Assembly (NCBI RefSeq): GCF_947632445.1
Contig: NZ_CANRPM010000005.1
Span: 1 to 64,000 of the forward strand
Length of the DNA: 64,000 nt
Direction of reading: 5' to 3'
From: an uncultured Bacteroides sp.
GTDB taxonomy: Bacteria; Bacteroidota; Bacteroidia; Bacteroidales; Bacteroidaceae
Below are positions 47,254-56,701 of this stretch, one piece after another (the stretch's first letter is position 1; every line of letters begins with the position of its first letter). The notes below the pieces were generated by a model. That model saw only the letters and a list, made by a program, of their open reading frames with translations. It was not told where the DNA came from and searched no databases. The translations under genes and the position numbers were made by a program.

Positions 47254-47261
47254 TATCTTTG
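47254..47261 (+). promoter_or_regulatory. -7 promoter box of the DUF1573 gene
   Basis: TATCTTTG matches TAnnTTTG, 30 bp before the start codon. Confidence 0.6.
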
Positions 47262-47291
47262 CCATCGTATTAACTGAAAACGTGTAATAAA

Positions 47292-47684
47292 ATGAAAAGA
47301 GTATTTTTGTATATGATGTTTGCCTTGTTGGGTATGGGTTACGCTATGGCACAGGCTGAAATCAAGTTTGATAAAACCACTGCCAACCTCGGCACATTCC
47401 CCGAAGAAAAGCCCGTAGTGAGCTGTGTCTTTTCTTTCACGAACATTGGCGACGCGCCGCTGGTCATTCATCAGGCGGTAGCATCCTGCGGATGCACAGT
47501 CCCCGAATACACGCAAGAACCTGTATTACCGGGAAAGAAAGGAACAATCAAGGTAACATATGACGGAACGGGCAAGTATCCCGGCCATTTCAAGAAGTCC
47601 ATTACACTGCGTACAAATGCCAAGACGGAAATGATGCGTCTGTTCATCGAAGGAGACATGACCCCGAAAGGCGAAAAAAAATAA
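47292..47684 (+). CDS. DUF1573 domain exported protein
   Basis: 130 residues with a signal peptide (ending GYAMAQ). DUF1573 shows as FDKTTANLGTFPEEKPVVSC and the conserved ASCGCTVPEY, with an Ig-like (ASPM/SPD-2/Hydin-type) fold. Such proteins are very common in Bacteroidetes envelopes; the molecular role is unknown. It has its own promoter and terminator and is not part of the ATP synthase operon. Confidence 0.88.
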   Translation: MKRVFLYMMFALLGMGYAMAQAEIKFDKTTANLGTFPEEKPVVSCVFSFTNIGDAPLVIHQAVASCGCTVPEYTQEPVLPGKKGTIKVTYDGTGKYPGHFKKSITLRTNAKTEMMRLFIEGDMTPKGEKK

Positions 47685-47710
47685 GGAATAAACTTACCAA
47701 ATCATAACCG

Positions 47711-47745
47711 AAAAGGATGCCTGACACAGCGACGGCATCCTTTTT
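47711..47745 (+). terminator. Terminator of the DUF1573 gene
   Basis: AAAAGGATGCC pairs with GGCATCCTTTTT around a 12-nt loop, with a T-rich end. Confidence 0.85.
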
Positions 47746-47813
47746 CTTTTCCTGCCGTTTCCCTTCCTCGCCAATCTTGTCGGAAAAACACCGTCTGCAG
47801 GAAGCCCCCTTAA

Positions 47814-47920
47814 CGAAGCGCTTTCTGACACTCTCACGAAGCACTTCCTCAGCCCCTCACGAAGCACTGTGTTAAACCCTGAGAAAGCACTGTGTCAGAT
47901 GTCCACGAAGCACTTCGTCG
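47814..47920. repeat. Cluster of GAAGCACT-type short repeats
   Basis: Five spaced copies of CACGAAGCACT or close variants within about 105 bp. Related copies occur near 5000-5105 and 30105-30133. The rest of the 47746-48121 gap shows no gene. Confidence 0.65.
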
Positions 47921-48121
47921 ATTCCCCATCTCCAGATACATTCCTTCCGCTCGGTTTGCCGGCAAATGAATTACCTTCGTACTGTCTTCAGACCTCTCTT
48001 TCTACATTTAGGGCACAGATAATTTTGACACTTCCCGTTTTTTTGTTTTCTTTGACCTCCAAATAAGAAGTATATAGACAGCCTATTATTAATTCTAAAA
48101 AACAATATCAAACATTCTGCT

Positions 48122-50116
48122 ATGAAACAGGAAGAAGAACAAGTGACCGGTTTGCCGGAAAACGCATTCCGGGAACTGAAACCGGGCGAAACGTACAACC
48201 CGCTGATGAGTCCGGGCAAGAACTATCCCGAAGTAAACGTGTGGTCAGTGTTGTGGGGCATCTGCATGGCTGTCCTCTTTTCGGCCGCCGCAGCTTATCT
48301 GGGCCTGAAAGTGGGTCAGGTGTTCGAAGCTGCCATTCCCATTGCCATCATCGCCGTCGGCGTATCGAGTGCCGCCAAACGCAAGCATGCCTTGGGTGAA
48401 AATGTCATTATCCAGTCTATCGGAGCCAGTTCGGGCGTCATTGTGGCCGGAGCCATCTTTACCCTACCCGCTCTTTATATCTTGCAGGAAAGCTATCCGA
48501 AGGAAGTGACTGTCACCTTTGCCCAAGTATTCATCAGCTCACTGCTGGGAGGTGTACTGGGCATCCTATTCCTCATTCCCTTCCGTAAATACTTTGTCAG
48601 TGACATGCACGGCAAGTATCCTTTCCCCGAAGCAACGGCTACCACACAGGTGCTCGTATCGGGCGAAAAGGGTGGCAGCCAGGCCAAGCCACTGCTGGCA
48701 GCCGGTCTGATAGGCGGTCTGTACGACTTCATCGTGGCTACTTTCGGTTGGTGGAACGAGAACTTCACCACCCGTTTCTGCTCGTGGGGCGAGATGCTGG
48801 CCGAAAAGACCAAATTAGTGTTCAAGGTGAACGTCGGCGCTGCTGTGTTGGGCTTGGGCTATATAGTCGGCCTGAAGTATGCCGCTATTATCTGCTTCGG
48901 TTCGCTGGCCGTGTGGTGGATCATCATCCCCGGCATGTCACTGTTCTGGGGCGACGTCGTACTGAACCAATGGAACCCCGAAATCACCCAGACCGTAGGC
49001 CAAATGTCACCCGAACAGATATTTACCTACTATGCCAAAAGTATCGGCATCGGCGGTATCGCTATGGCCGGCATCATCGGTATCATCAAATCATGGGGCA
49101 TCATCAAGAGTGCGGTGGGACTGGCAGCCAAGGAAATGGGGGGCAAGTCGAAAGTTGATGCCAACGTCATCCGCACCCGCCGCGACCTCTCGATGAAGTT
49201 TATTGCCATCGGCTCCCTCATCACGCTGGCGCTGGTGTTCCTCTTCTTCTACCTCGACGTGATGCAGGGTAACCTGTTGCACACTGTCGTAGCTATCCTG
49301 CTCGTGGCAGGCATCGCTTTCCTATTCACCACCGTAGCGGCCAATGCCATTGCCATCGTGGGTACCAACCCCGTTTCGGGCATGACATTGATGACGCTCA
49401 TTCTGGCTTCGGTAGTCATGGTAGCCGTCGGTCTGAAAGGTCCCGGCGGTATGGTAGCTGCCTTAGTCATGGGCGGCGTGGTCTGCACGGCCCTGTCTAT
49501 GGCAGGGGGCTTCATCACCGACCTGAAGATAGGTTATTGGTTGGGAACGACTCCTTTCAAGCAGGAAGCGTGGAAGTTCCTGGGTACCCTTGTTTCGGCA
49601 GCCACCGTAGGCGGAGTAATGATTATTCTGAACAAGACCTACGGCTTCACCAGCGGACAGCTGGCCGCCCCGCAGGCTAACGCCATGGCTGCCGTCATCG
49701 AACCGCTGATGAACGGTGTAGCCGCTCCTTGGCTGCTCTACGGCATCGGCGCCATACTGGCCATCGTACTCACACTGCTCAAAGTGCCCGCGCTGGCCTT
49801 CGCCTTAGGCATGTTCATCCCACTCGAACTGAACACTCCGTTGCTCGTAGGCGGTGCTATCAACTGGTATGTGACAACCCGCAGCAAGGATGCCAAAATC
49901 AATGCCGAACGCGGTGAAAAAGGTACGTTGCTGGCCTCCGGTTTCATTGCCGGCGGTGCACTGATGGGTGTAGTCAGCGCAGGCATGCGCTTCGGTGGTG
50001 TCAACTTAGTCAACGAGACTTGGATTGCCAACGCATGGTCACAGATTATAGCACTCGCAGCTTACGCCATCTTGATATTCTATTTCATCAAAGCATCCAT
50101 GAAAATCAAATCATAA
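48122..50116 (+). CDS. OPT family oligopeptide transporter
   Basis: 664 residues with about 15 membrane segments. SVLWGICMAVLFSAAAAYLG, GENVIIQSIGASSGVIVAGA and KYPFPEATATTQVL are typical of the bacterial OPT branch. These carry small peptides or peptide-like metal chelators into the cell; the substrate here is unknown. It is followed 14 bp later by an esterase-like gene. Confidence 0.9.
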   Translation: MKQEEEQVTGLPENAFRELKPGETYNPLMSPGKNYPEVNVWSVLWGICMAVLFSAAAAYLGLKVGQVFEAAIPIAIIAVGVSSAAKRKHALGENVIIQSIGASSGVIVAGAIFTLPALYILQESYPKEVTVTFAQVFISSLLGGVLGILFLIPFRKYFVSDMHGKYPFPEATATTQVLVSGEKGGSQAKPLLAAGLIGGLYDFIVATFGWWNENFTTRFCSWGEMLAEKTKLVFKVNVGAAVLGLGYIVGLKYAAIICFGSLAVWWIIIPGMSLFWGDVVLNQWNPEITQTVGQMSPEQIFTYYAKSIGIGGIAMAGIIGIIKSWGIIKSAVGLAAKEMGGKSKVDANVIRTRRDLSMKFIAIGSLITLALVFLFFYLDVMQGNLLHTVVAILLVAGIAFLFTTVAANAIAIVGTNPVSGMTLMTLILASVVMVAVGLKGPGGMVAALVMGGVVCTALSMAGGFITDLKIGYWLGTTPFKQEAWKFLGTLVSAATVGGVMIILNKTYGFTSGQLAAPQANAMAAVIEPLMNGVAAPWLLYGIGAILAIVLTLLKVPALAFALGMFIPLELNTPLLVGGAINWYVTTRSKDAKINAERGEKGTLLASGFIAGGALMGVVSAGMRFGGVNLVNETWIANAWSQIIALAAYAILIFYFIKASMKIKS

Positions 50117-50130
50117 ATCCCTGAAAGCTT

Positions 50131-50994
50131 ATGAAAACAATATTTTTTTCAATCTTATTATCTGTTGCAACGATGTTATCTGCACAAAATACGTTTGAAC
50201 TTCCGCTCTGGCCGAACGGAGCGCCCAATAGCAACGGATTGGCCGGAACAGAAGAAGACCTCGAAGGGGGCCGGGTGGCCAATGTAATCACTCCCTCCAT
50301 TACGGTCTATAAGGCCAACAGGCCCAACGGAACAGCCATTATCATGTGTCCCGGTGGCGGATATGCCCGTCTGGCTATGAACCACGAAGGGCATGACATG
50401 GCTCCCTGGTTCAATGCCCAAGGCATCACCTACATTGTACTGAAATACCGTATGCCCAACAGTCATTATGAAGTACCGTTGAGCGACGCCGAACAGGCCA
50501 TCCGCCTTGTCCGCCAACATGCGAAGGAATGGAATATCTGTCCGAACCGTATCGGCATCATGGGTGCTTCGGCCGGCGGCCATTTGGCTGCTTCGTTGGC
50601 TACCCTCTACAGCAGTGACGAAACCCGCCCGGACTTTCAGGTATTGTTTTATCCGGTTATCTCGATGGTGCCGGGTGTGACGCATGGCGGTTCACGAGAG
50701 AACTTACTGGGCAACCAGCCTTCCCAAGAACTGGAAGAGAAGTACACTCTGGAAAAACAAGTGAATGACCGCACACCCCAAGCTTTCATCATGCTCTCGG
50801 CTGACGATGGAGCCGTGCCTCCCGCTAATGGCATTCATTACTTTGAAGCCTTGCTCCAACATCAGGTTCCGGCTACATTGCATGTCTATCCCACCGGCGG
50901 TCACGGCTGGGGATTCCGCGACGCTTTCACTTACAAACGCCAGTGGACAGGCGAACTGGAAAAATGGCTGCGAGAAGGACTTAAATTCGAATGA
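50131..50994 (+). CDS. Alpha/beta hydrolase, exported esterase
   Basis: 287 residues with a signal peptide (MKTIFFSILLSVATMLSA). The oxyanion region is MCPGGGYARLAMNHEG, the nucleophile Ser is in GIMGASAGGHLA, the Asp in LSADDGAVPP and the His in PTGGHGWGF. It belongs with BD-FAE-like acetyl-xylan or carbohydrate esterases; deacetylating a sugar polymer is likely but the substrate is not shown by the sequence. Confidence 0.87.
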   Translation: MKTIFFSILLSVATMLSAQNTFELPLWPNGAPNSNGLAGTEEDLEGGRVANVITPSITVYKANRPNGTAIIMCPGGGYARLAMNHEGHDMAPWFNAQGITYIVLKYRMPNSHYEVPLSDAEQAIRLVRQHAKEWNICPNRIGIMGASAGGHLAASLATLYSSDETRPDFQVLFYPVISMVPGVTHGGSRENLLGNQPSQELEEKYTLEKQVNDRTPQAFIMLSADDGAVPPANGIHYFEALLQHQVPATLHVYPTGGHGWGFRDAFTYKRQWTGELEKWLREGLKFE

Positions 50995-51045
50995 TGACGA
51001 AACAATCGATCCTTAACTGTTGCTGAAGGCAGCCTTTCCATTTCT

Positions 51046-51074
51046 GACAGCCGGTGCTCAAGAGCCCGGCTGTC
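51046..51074. terminator. Hairpin between the esterase and dnaB
   Basis: GACAGCCGG pairs with CCGGCTGTC around an 11-nt loop between two convergent genes. Confidence 0.65.
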
Positions 51075-51077
51075 CTG

Positions 51078-52634
51078 TTAGAACGGGACGGAACCATCCA
51101 TTTCTTCCCCGCCGAAGGAATTGAGATCTGCTTCAGTGGGAGGAGGAGGGGTGGCCGTGCTACCGATAGGTGCATTCATGCGAGAACCGAAGGTAGTTCC
51201 CCCACCCTCGCCCGGAAGCGGTATTATCATGTCGTCCTCTGGATTCTGGAAACGGGTATATTGACCGATAAAACGCAGGCGAACGTCGCCGACAGCACCA
51301 TTACGGTGTTTGGCTATGATGATTTCGGCCATACCGCGCAGGTCTGTGCCGTCGGCTGAAGTATAAATCTTATAGTATTCGGGACGATGGATAAAGCACA
51401 CCATATCGGCATCCTGCTCGATGGCACCGGACTCACGCAGGTCGCTCAGCTGCGGGCGCTTACCTTCCTCACCTTCACGGTTTTCCACACTACGATTTAA
51501 TTGCGACAAGGCAATGATGGGAATATTCAGTTCCTTGGCCAATCCCTTCAGAGAGCGGGAGATGGTACTGACCTCTTCCTGACGGTTTCCGAAGAACATG
51601 CCGCTGGCATTCATCAGCTGAAGATAGTCGATGATGATGATCTTCACTCCATGCTCACGTACCAGTCGACGTGCCTTGGTACGCAGTTCAAACACCGAAA
51701 GCTGCGGCGTATCGTCCACGTATAGCGGAGCGTCCAGCAGATCACGCAGTTTATAATCCAGTTGTTGCCACTCGTAATCGGCCAGCTGTCCGCTCTTTAT
51801 TTTCTCGCTCGGTATTTCGCAGACATTCGATATCAGACGGTTCACAAGCTGCACATTACTCATTTCGAGCGAAAACAGTGCGACGGGATTATGAAAATTC
51901 ACGGCAATATTCTTGGCCATAGACAGTACGAAAGCTGTCTTACCCATAGCCGGACGGGCAGCAATGATGATAAGGTCGGAGTTCTGCCATCCTGAAGTCA
52001 TCTTGTCCAGTTTGGTAAACCCGCTTTCCAATCCGCTCAAGCCGTCAGTACGTGCCGCCGCCTTCTGTATCAACTGATAAGCCTCGGAAATAACGGGGTT
52101 GATCTGCGTATAATCTTTCTTCATGTTCTGCTGGGAGATTTCAAAGAGCTTTCCCTCGGCCTCCTGCATCAAATCATCCACATCAATCGTTTCATCAAAA
52201 GCCTTTGTCTGGATAGTGCTGGTGAAGGTGATTAACTCACGGGCCAAAGCTTTTTGAGCAATGATGCGGGCATGATATTCAATATGAGCCGACGAAGCCA
52301 CCTTGCCGCTAAGCTGCGCCAGATAGAAAGGGCCTCCCACTTCTTCCAGTTCTCCCCGCTTGGAAAGTTGGTCCTTGACGGTAAGGATATCCACAGGCTT
52401 CTGATTGATTGCCAGGTCGGTAATGGCAGCATATATCAGCTGATGACGGCGTTCATAAAACGATTCCGGCCTCAGTATCTCGCCTACCAGTGAATAGGCA
52501 TCTTTCTCTATCATCAGTGCGCCCAGTACAGCTTCCTCCAGTTCGGGAGCCTGGGGCTGAATGCGTCCGTAGTCGGTCACCGGCTGCGGTGTCTTGCTTC
52601 GCGATGTGCGAATGTTTCGTTTCTGTTCTGCCAT
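51078..52634 (-). CDS. dnaB: Replicative DNA helicase
   Basis: 518 residues, hexameric helicase that opens DNA at the fork. N-terminal primase-interacting domain (APELEEAVLGALMIEKDAYS) and a RecA-like C-terminal domain with Walker A AARPAMGKTAFVLSMA, Walker B VKIIIIDYLQLM and the late SDLRESGAIEQDADMVCFI. No intein is present. Confidence 0.97.
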   Translation of the reverse strand: MAEQKRNIRTSRSKTPQPVTDYGRIQPQAPELEEAVLGALMIEKDAYSLVGEILRPESFYERRHQLIYAAITDLAINQKPVDILTVKDQLSKRGELEEVGGPFYLAQLSGKVASSAHIEYHARIIAQKALARELITFTSTIQTKAFDETIDVDDLMQEAEGKLFEISQQNMKKDYTQINPVISEAYQLIQKAAARTDGLSGLESGFTKLDKMTSGWQNSDLIIIAARPAMGKTAFVLSMAKNIAVNFHNPVALFSLEMSNVQLVNRLISNVCEIPSEKIKSGQLADYEWQQLDYKLRDLLDAPLYVDDTPQLSVFELRTKARRLVREHGVKIIIIDYLQLMNASGMFFGNRQEEVSTISRSLKGLAKELNIPIIALSQLNRSVENREGEEGKRPQLSDLRESGAIEQDADMVCFIHRPEYYKIYTSADGTDLRGMAEIIIAKHRNGAVGDVRLRFIGQYTRFQNPEDDMIIPLPGEGGGTTFGSRMNAPIGSTATPPPPTEADLNSFGGEEMDGSVPF

Positions 52635-52788
52635 GGCCTTGAATTATAGCGGTTTAATTGAATGACATTTTTCCCCTTGCCGCTTTTAGTACAAGGAGGA
52701 AACAAAGATACGGGAAATTCTCCATACTCTATCTCCCCATTCCCGTCTTTTTATAAAACCTTTGTGCGGTGGTTTGCCGGTTTATTGT

Positions 52789-52796
52789 TACATTTG
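52789..52796 (+). promoter_or_regulatory. -7 promoter box of ispE
   Basis: TACATTTG matches TAnnTTTG, 28 bp before the chosen start; it rules out upstream in-frame starts. Confidence 0.6.
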
Positions 52797-52824
52797 TGCA
52801 AACAACCACGAACTTAGAACGAGT

Positions 52825-53655
52825 ATGATTACCTTTCCGAACGCTAAAATAAACTTGGGTTTAAACATTACTGAGAAAAGACCCGATGGTTACCACAACT
52901 TGGAAACCATTTTCTACCCTATCCCGTTAGAAGACGCTTTGGAAGTATGTACCAGCTATAAAGGCGAAGGGAAATATTCGCTTACACAAAGCGGACTGCC
53001 GATTGAAGGAGATATAGAAAAAAACTTAGTTGTAAAGGCTTATAAATTGCTACAAGATGAAGGCTGTGATTTACCGCCCGTAAACATCTATCTGCATAAA
53101 CACATTCCTTCGGGATCCGGGCTGGGAGGCGGTTCGGCTGATGCCGCTTTCATGCTGAAACTGCTGAACGGGACTTACAACCTGCATCTGACAGAAGAAC
53201 GTCTGGAAAAATATGCCGCTTGCCTGGGTGCAGACTGCGCTTTTTTTATCCGTAACCGGCCAACGTATGCAGAAGGTATCGGAAATATCTTTTCACCGGT
53301 TGAACTCTCGTTGGCAAACTGGCAGTTAGTGCTGGTGAAACCGGCCGTTTTCGTTTCGACACGCGACGCTTTTGCCCGTATCCGTCCACAACATCCGATA
53401 CACAACCTGAAAGACATTATACAGCTACCCATAGAAAAGTGGAAAGACTATATGGTAAATGACTTCGAAGAAAGTGTATTCCCACAATTCCCTATCATCG
53501 GTGACATCAAGGCGGAGCTTTATCGTATGGGAGCCGTCTATGCTTCGATGAGTGGTTCAGGATCGTCAGTCTACGGTCTGTTCGCTCCCGGCGCTTTTCT
53601 ACCCGACGAAGACTTCAGTACAGGAAGTCAGATGTTCAGGCTCACACTGAAATGA
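52825..53655 (+). CDS. ispE: 4-diphosphocytidyl-2-C-methyl-D-erythritol kinase
   Basis: 276 residues from [19 protein letters not shown] kinase of the MEP isoprenoid pathway. The ATP loop is [18 protein letters not shown], with the C-terminal GHMP motif [12 protein letters not shown]. Divergent from dnaB. Confidence 0.96.
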   Translation: MITFPNAKINLGLNITEKRPDGYHNLETIFYPIPLEDALEVCTSYKGEGKYSLTQSGLPIEGDIEKNLVVKAYKLLQDEGCDLPPVNIYLHKHIPSGSGLGGGSADAAFMLKLLNGTYNLHLTEERLEKYAACLGADCAFFIRNRPTYAEGIGNIFSPVELSLANWQLVLVKPAVFVSTRDAFARIRPQHPIHNLKDIIQLPIEKWKDYMVNDFEESVFPQFPIIGDIKAELYRMGAVYASMSGSGSSVYGLFAPGAFLPDEDFSTGSQMFRLTLK

Positions 53656-53672
53656 CCATACAACAAAAAATA

Positions 53673-53723
53673 AGAATGGCACACTAAGTCTGCGAAATCT
53701 TCGCTTACATTGTGTGCCATTCT
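53673..53723. terminator. Bidirectional terminator between ispE and purT
   Basis: AGAATGGCACAC pairs perfectly with GTGTGCCATTCT; A-rich on one side and T-rich on the other. Confidence 0.75.
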
Positions 53724-53743
53724 TCTGTAAACAGGTATTTCTA

Positions 53744-54910
53744 TCAATAGACTTCTACCTTGGCGGCCAACGCTTTAGTCTTATCACGCAGAGCATCGAG
53801 GTCACTGCCCAAAGGCGCATAGCACAGGACTACCCCCATACGACGATTAACACGGGTAGTAGGCTTGCCGAAAATACGCAGATAAGTATCCTCAGCCTCA
53901 GTTACAGCTTCCATTCCCCGGTAATTAGGGCGTTCCTGGCTGGCGATTGGCGAAAGGATGACCGCACTGGCCCCCATACGTTCTTGCTTGATGTTTGGAA
54001 TGGGAAGTCCCAAGACAGCACGCAGGTGCAGTTCAAACTCATTCAGGTTCTGTGTCCCCGCCAATGTCACCATACCTGTATCATGCGGACGTGGTGAGAG
54101 TTCGGAGAAATAAACGCCATTCTCGTGACTCAAGAAGAACTCTACTCCCCACAGGCCGGCACCCGTCAAAGCACGTGTCACTTTTTCTGCCATGTCTTGT
54201 GCTTCTTTCAATTGGGCCGGATCAATACGGGCAGGCTGGAAGCTTTCACGGTAATCACCACCCTTTTGTACATGCCCGATAGGCGGGCAGAACAGCGTAA
54301 CACCATTCTTTTGAGTTACAGTAAGCAGCGTTATTTCACTGTCAAACTTGATAAATTCTTCAATAATCAGTTCTTTGATATCACCCCTACTTCCATTGCA
54401 ACCATATTCCCAGGCATGTTCCAATTCGTTTGCACTCTTCACAAGCGACTGCCCCTTTCCCGATGAAGACATCAACGGCTTAACCACACAAGGAAAACCA
54501 ATCTGAGCCGCTGCCTCTTTCAATTCGTCAAGTGATTTTGCATAAAAATATTTCGCTGTTTTCAGTCCCAACTCCTTGGCTGCCAAGTCACGAATGGCCT
54601 TACGGTTCATTGTAAAATTCACTGCGCGGGCACTTGGAACAACCTGAATTCCTTCTTTCTCGAAATCGTAAAGGCGCTCGGTACGAATAGCCTCAATCTC
54701 CGGGACGATAATATCGGGATGATGCTTGCGCACAACACGCTCCAAAGCATCGCCATCGAGCATACTGAACACCTCACATTCATCTGCTACCTGCATGGCA
54801 GGTGCGCCAGCATACGAATCGCAGGCTATGATATACTGTCCTTTCCGTTGAGCCGAGATAACAAATTCCTTACCCAGTTCACCGGAGCCTAATAATAAAA
54901 TCTTCTTCAT
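53744..54910 (-). CDS. purT: Formate-dependent phosphoribosylglycinamide formyltransferase
   Basis: 388 residues, ATP-grasp enzyme that formylates GAR with formate and ATP in purine synthesis. [47 protein letters not shown] (ATP-grasp Lys and loop) and [20 protein letters not shown] are the family marks. Confidence 0.96.
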   Translation of the reverse strand: MKKILLLGSGELGKEFVISAQRKGQYIIACDSYAGAPAMQVADECEVFSMLDGDALERVVRKHHPDIIVPEIEAIRTERLYDFEKEGIQVVPSARAVNFTMNRKAIRDLAAKELGLKTAKYFYAKSLDELKEAAAQIGFPCVVKPLMSSSGKGQSLVKSANELEHAWEYGCNGSRGDIKELIIEEFIKFDSEITLLTVTQKNGVTLFCPPIGHVQKGGDYRESFQPARIDPAQLKEAQDMAEKVTRALTGAGLWGVEFFLSHENGVYFSELSPRPHDTGMVTLAGTQNLNEFELHLRAVLGLPIPNIKQERMGASAVILSPIASQERPNYRGMEAVTEAEDTYLRIFGKPTTRVNRRMGVVLCYAPLGSDLDALRDKTKALAAKVEVY

Positions 54911-54981
54911 TATAATCTGTCTTTTATCTGTATTTCTTTTGTTCTGAAACGACCTCCGATTTTTTCAACTTCAACGTCCAT

Positions 54982-56499
54982 TTATTGATGCTGCTCTCTC
55001 AATAAATCGTTTACAGTTTTCACAGGATTGAATGTGCTTAACGGAACTTCTACAAAGACAGTATTCCAATCGCTCATAGCACCATTCCACAAACCAGGAA
55101 GTTCGAGAGCCTTCAGTTCTTTTCCATTTTTCGACTTATATGAAATAAATCCAGTCGCCTTATCCACATATTTCGTCAGGTCGAACTTGTTCCCTTTATA
55201 ATCGCGTACTGCACATACCAGATCAACAGGATTGAAATGCGTCCCTTTTTCGAACATTTCTTTCTTTTCGGGATCTTTCATGTCTATCTGAGAACTTTCC
55301 AAGATCTGTAATGAAATAGTTCCATCGCTGTTGTAAGCCAGGAACGGTCCGCCACCCGGTTCGCCTACATTCTTTACCATACCGCATACACGCATCGGCC
55401 GGTTAAGTTTCTTTTTCAGGTAAATAGCCAGTTCAGAATCCTCAAAGTTCTTCACTTCCAAATTCTTACAATGAAGTTTTTTCTGTAGGAATTGAAGCAT
55501 CTCAAGGACTTGCTCGTGAGAATACTTACCACTGTCGAGCAACTGCAGATAGGCAAATGCCTTTTGCTGTAAAGCGACCAATACACCGGCTATCAGTTTC
55601 TTATATAATACAGTATCCCCTTTCAGCTTATCGGGTACCACATTGTCGATGTTCTTGATAAATACAATATCTGCATCCAAGTCGTTCAGGTTCTCGATTA
55701 ATGCCCCGTGGCCACCCGGACGAAAAAGGAATTTTCCATTATCACGGAAAGGTTTGTTCTCCATATCCGCAGCAATGGTATCTGTGCTGGGCTTCTGTTC
55801 GGAGAAACTAATATTATAATCTACTCCATATTTTTTAGCATAAGCAGCAGCTTTTTTATCAACAAGTTCCTTAAACAATGCACGATGTTCGGGCGATACA
55901 GTAAAATGTACATTTACCTTTCCATTCTTGTTGGCTGCATAAAGAGCGCCTTCTACCAAATGTTCTTCAACCGGAGTACGGTTACCGTCTTCGTATTTAT
56001 GGAATTTCAGCAAACCTTTGGGAAGAGCGCCATAATTCAATCCCGCAGATTCCAACAGAGCTGCAACTACAAACTTGTATTTCCCTCCACTTATCAGTTC
56101 GGCTATCTTCTTGCCCGTTGTTTTCAGACAAGCTTCTTCCAAATCGGAATAAAATGCAAACTTTTCGATTTTCTCAAAAAATGTCTTCTCAAAAGACGTC
56201 TGCGGCATATCGTATTCAGCTCCCAAAAATTCGAATAAGTTCTTAAACATACGACTGGCAGCTCCTGAAGCGGGAACAAATTTCACAACTGTCTTGTCTG
56301 TCTGCATGTATGCCTCCCATGCGTCTAAATACTTTTTCTGTTCATCGGTAGCAGGAGCAAAGATACCGTTCTCTACAGAAGCCGCCGCAGCCAGTTTCAG
56401 ATAAGGAAATCCCTTTTCGAAGCAAGCCAACTGTTCTTCAATTTGTTTTTCACTGATGCCTTTCTTTTCAAGCATCTCTTTGTCTTGTGGTGTCATCAT
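54982..56499 (-). CDS. DUF4301 family protein
   Basis: 505 residues, soluble, conserved in Bacteroidales. Two stretches recall nucleotidyltransferases of the UDP-sugar pyrophosphorylase type: VPASGAASRMFK near residue 75 (sugar-nucleotide binding loop) and FRPGGHGALIENLNDLDADI with VFIKNIDNV near residue 255. A sugar-nucleotide or related transferase role is therefore possible but untested. The gap to purT is 71 bp. Confidence 0.85.
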   Translation of the reverse strand: MMTPQDKEMLEKKGISEKQIEEQLACFEKGFPYLKLAAAASVENGIFAPATDEQKKYLDAWEAYMQTDKTVVKFVPASGAASRMFKNLFEFLGAEYDMPQTSFEKTFFEKIEKFAFYSDLEEACLKTTGKKIAELISGGKYKFVVAALLESAGLNYGALPKGLLKFHKYEDGNRTPVEEHLVEGALYAANKNGKVNVHFTVSPEHRALFKELVDKKAAAYAKKYGVDYNISFSEQKPSTDTIAADMENKPFRDNGKFLFRPGGHGALIENLNDLDADIVFIKNIDNVVPDKLKGDTVLYKKLIAGVLVALQQKAFAYLQLLDSGKYSHEQVLEMLQFLQKKLHCKNLEVKNFEDSELAIYLKKKLNRPMRVCGMVKNVGEPGGGPFLAYNSDGTISLQILESSQIDMKDPEKKEMFEKGTHFNPVDLVCAVRDYKGNKFDLTKYVDKATGFISYKSKNGKELKALELPGLWNGAMSDWNTVFVEVPLSTFNPVKTVNDLLREQHQ

Positions 56500-56659
56500 A
56501 ATATGTATGTTTTTATAAGTTTCAGCCTTTTACTGCCCAAAAATACAAAAAAACTGTAACAGTCGGTAAGAAACAGAAGAAAAAACGATGTAGAGCAAAA
56601 TCATTTTGTCTACTATGAGCGGAAATCAGATTGCAAAAGGATTATCCACAAAAAAAACG

Positions 56660-56684
56660 TATATTTGTCTGCCAAAACAGACAA
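56660..56684 (+). promoter_or_regulatory. Promoter box and inverted repeat before the response regulator
   Basis: -7 box TATATTTG (56660-56667) overlaps TGTCTGCCAAAACAGACA (56667-56684), which has 6-bp perfect arms. The position suggests an operator, perhaps autoregulatory. Confidence 0.45.
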
Positions 56685-56701
56685 GCATCGCGAGAACTAA
56701 G

